Positions 63,058-64,000 of a stretch of 64,000 nt of DNA are shown here, piece after piece. Source of the stretch: Lentzea albidocapillata (GTDB lineage: Bacteria; Actinomycetota; Actinomycetes; Mycobacteriales; Pseudonocardiaceae). The first letter of the stretch is position 1, and the number at the start of each line of letters is the position of its first letter. The notes below the pieces were generated by a model that was given only the letters and a program-made list of their open reading frames with translations, was not told the DNA's origin and ran no database searches. Position numbers and translations under genes: made by a program. The stretch covers positions 280,145 to 344,144 of the forward strand of contig NZ_JOEA01000008.1 in NCBI RefSeq assembly GCF_000719115.1, given 5' to 3'.

Positions 63058-63758
63058 GGCTCAATCCAAATCACCGACGCAAGCCGCCCGGTAGGCGCCT
63101 GCCGCCGATGGCTGAACAGGTCCTTCTCCTCGAACGTGCACCGAGGATCGACCCCGATCTTCCCGACCCCGGCACTCGCCAGCTGATTCCACAGCCCGGC
63201 CCGCAAATCCAGGGCAGGCGTACCTTTCCGCGACTTGGACGCACTACCGGGCAGGTGCTTCTCGACGTCCTTCTGCATCTCGGCAGGCACCTCGTAACAC
63301 TCACCGCACACCGAGGGCCCCAGCAACACCTCGATGCGCTCAAGCTCAGCCCCCAGCGCCATCATCGCCTTGAGCGCCTCGACAACCACACCGACCCGAG
63401 CACCAACACGCCCAGCGTGAACAGCCCCGACAACCCCGGCCTCTTGATCCCCAAGCAAGACCGGCACACAGTCAGCAGTCAACACAACAAGCCCGAGACC
63501 AGCCCGTTTCGTCACAACGGCATCGGTAGCCTCAAGCGGCTCCCCCTGCGGCCCGTCAACGGTGGCAACAGTGCGCCCGTGCACCTGCTCCATCCAGACC
63601 AACCGATCGGCCGAAAGCCCAATCCCCTCAGCCAGCCGCCCCCGGTTAGCCTCAACCGCTCGAACGTCGTCCCCAACGTGATCGCCGAGGTTGAACGACT
63701 CGTAGGGCGCCTTGGACACGCCACCGGCACGGGTGGTGACAACACGACGAATGCGCAC
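63054..63758 (-). CDS. pgeF: Laccase-domain protein PgeF
   Basis: Protein of 234 aa of the YlmD/YfiH family, purine nucleoside phosphorylase-like Zn enzymes reported to repair peptidoglycan precursors. Metal ligands are the His of MEQVHGRTVA, the Cys of GPSVCGECYEV and the His of GAVHAGRVG. TAGGGT (63765-63770) lies 6 nt before the GTG start. ftsZ is expected just outside the window. Confidence 0.93.
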   Translation of the reverse strand: MRIRRVVTTRAGGVSKAPYESFNLGDHVGDDVRAVEANRGRLAEGIGLSADRLVWMEQVHGRTVATVDGPQGEPLEATDAVVTKRAGLGLVVLTADCVPVLLGDQEAGVVGAVHAGRVGARVGVVVEALKAMMALGAELERIEVLLGPSVCGECYEVPAEMQKDVEKHLPGSASKSRKGTPALDLRAGLWNQLASAGVGKIGVDPRCTFEEKDLFSHRRQAPTGRLASVIWIEP

Positions 63759-63803
63759 ACTTACACCCTAGTTCGCACGAACACGCACCCCAGCCCTCCC
63801 CCG

Positions 63804-63895
63804 CGCGACGCCAAAGGCAAGCCGCCCTCACACGCGAAGCCGAAGGCGAGCCGTCCTCCCCCACGCGACGCCGAAGGCGAGCCGTCCTTACCGCG
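63804..63895. repeat. Three tandem repeats of about 30 bp
   Basis: Units start at 63804, 63833 and 63864. Each begins CGCGA-GCC and shares the cores AAGGC-AGCCG and CCTC/CCTT, with 2-5 differences. They lie upstream of the pgeF promoter in non-coding sequence and may be a polymorphic minisatellite. Confidence 0.6.
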
Positions 63896-63949
63896 CGGCA
63901 TAGGCGGTGGGGTCCCATCACGAGTCGCGCCATAGCACTTGCTGCACCT

Positions 63950-64000
63950 GAGGGGTGAGGTCAAGTCGACACGCTCTTCGTCGACTTGACCTCACCCCTC
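63950..64000. terminator. Perfect 21-bp-arm hairpin at the window edge
   Basis: Arms 63950-63970 and 63980-64000 are exact reverse complements around a 9-nt loop (ACGCTCTTC). The stem may extend past the window. It is probably the terminator of the gene to the right (ftsZ expected). Confidence 0.7.

Overview
The window is high-GC chromosomal DNA from an actinomycete, most likely a Pseudonocardiales genus (Lentzea, Saccharothrix or a relative; the genus is a guess). The evidence is many GTG starts, TGA/GTGA stop-start overlaps, PriA in place of a separate TrpF, the bioB-bsaP-DUF2567 trio, DivIVA/SepF/YggT/PgeF in cell-division order, a SAM-IV riboswitch and an actinobacterial ileS T-box. No rRNA, tRNA, CRISPR array, phage or complete insertion sequence was seen. 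Most of the window is conserved core genome on the minus strand, with accessory genes inserted between core blocks.

Layout. 1-3.8 kb: end of a TAXI-type TRAP binding protein, then an OmpR-type two-component pair downstream of lgt. 4.2-6.0 kb: an inserted flavin monooxygenase and Uma2 nuclease. 6.4-11.3 kb: trpE, a Trp-associated membrane gene, trpC, trpB, trpA, with a TetR regulator divergent from trpE. 11.9-25.3 kb: a broken histidine locus (hisD-C-B plus a 51-aa membrane protein; hisH, a secreted glycosidase-like gene, priA; hisF, a membrane gene, hisI). It is interrupted by a SoxR regulator and split transketolase pair, KptA, a hydrolase, a Clp-N/HTH protein and an F420-type oxidoreductase. 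25.4-30.6 kb: secreted carboxypeptidase, PLP enzyme, membrane protein, orphan peptide-binding lipoprotein, nitrilase. 30.6-35.6 kb: nadABC with the divergent regulator NrtR, then a Lon-N-domain gene. 35.5-38.0 kb: a MITE-like palindrome and an MFS transporter/hydro-lyase pair. 38.0-43.4 kb: biotin genes (P450-bioA; bioD; bioB-bsaP-DUF2567), without bioF. 43.4-51.3 kb: dnaE, an AsnC-like gene, an RluD-type synthase, lspA and a SAM-IV-controlled desulfurase-like gene. 51.4-55 kb: antiporter, secreted M28 peptidase, TetR with its target. 55-64 kb: ileS with T-box, DoxX plus a truncated SARP regulator, then divIVA, yggT, sepF, yggS, pgeF leading toward ftsZ.

How the genes work together. PriA can serve both histidine and tryptophan synthesis, which fits the absence of trpF. 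Many single genes and operon heads have a TANNNT hexamer 6-8 nt before the start codon, which suggests leaderless mRNAs. The most unusual signal is an array of ten-base palindromes (13848-13955, start-to-start spacing mostly exactly 19 bp). It is followed by a perfect 17-bp inverted repeat that covers the promoter of a small HTH/Clp-N protein.
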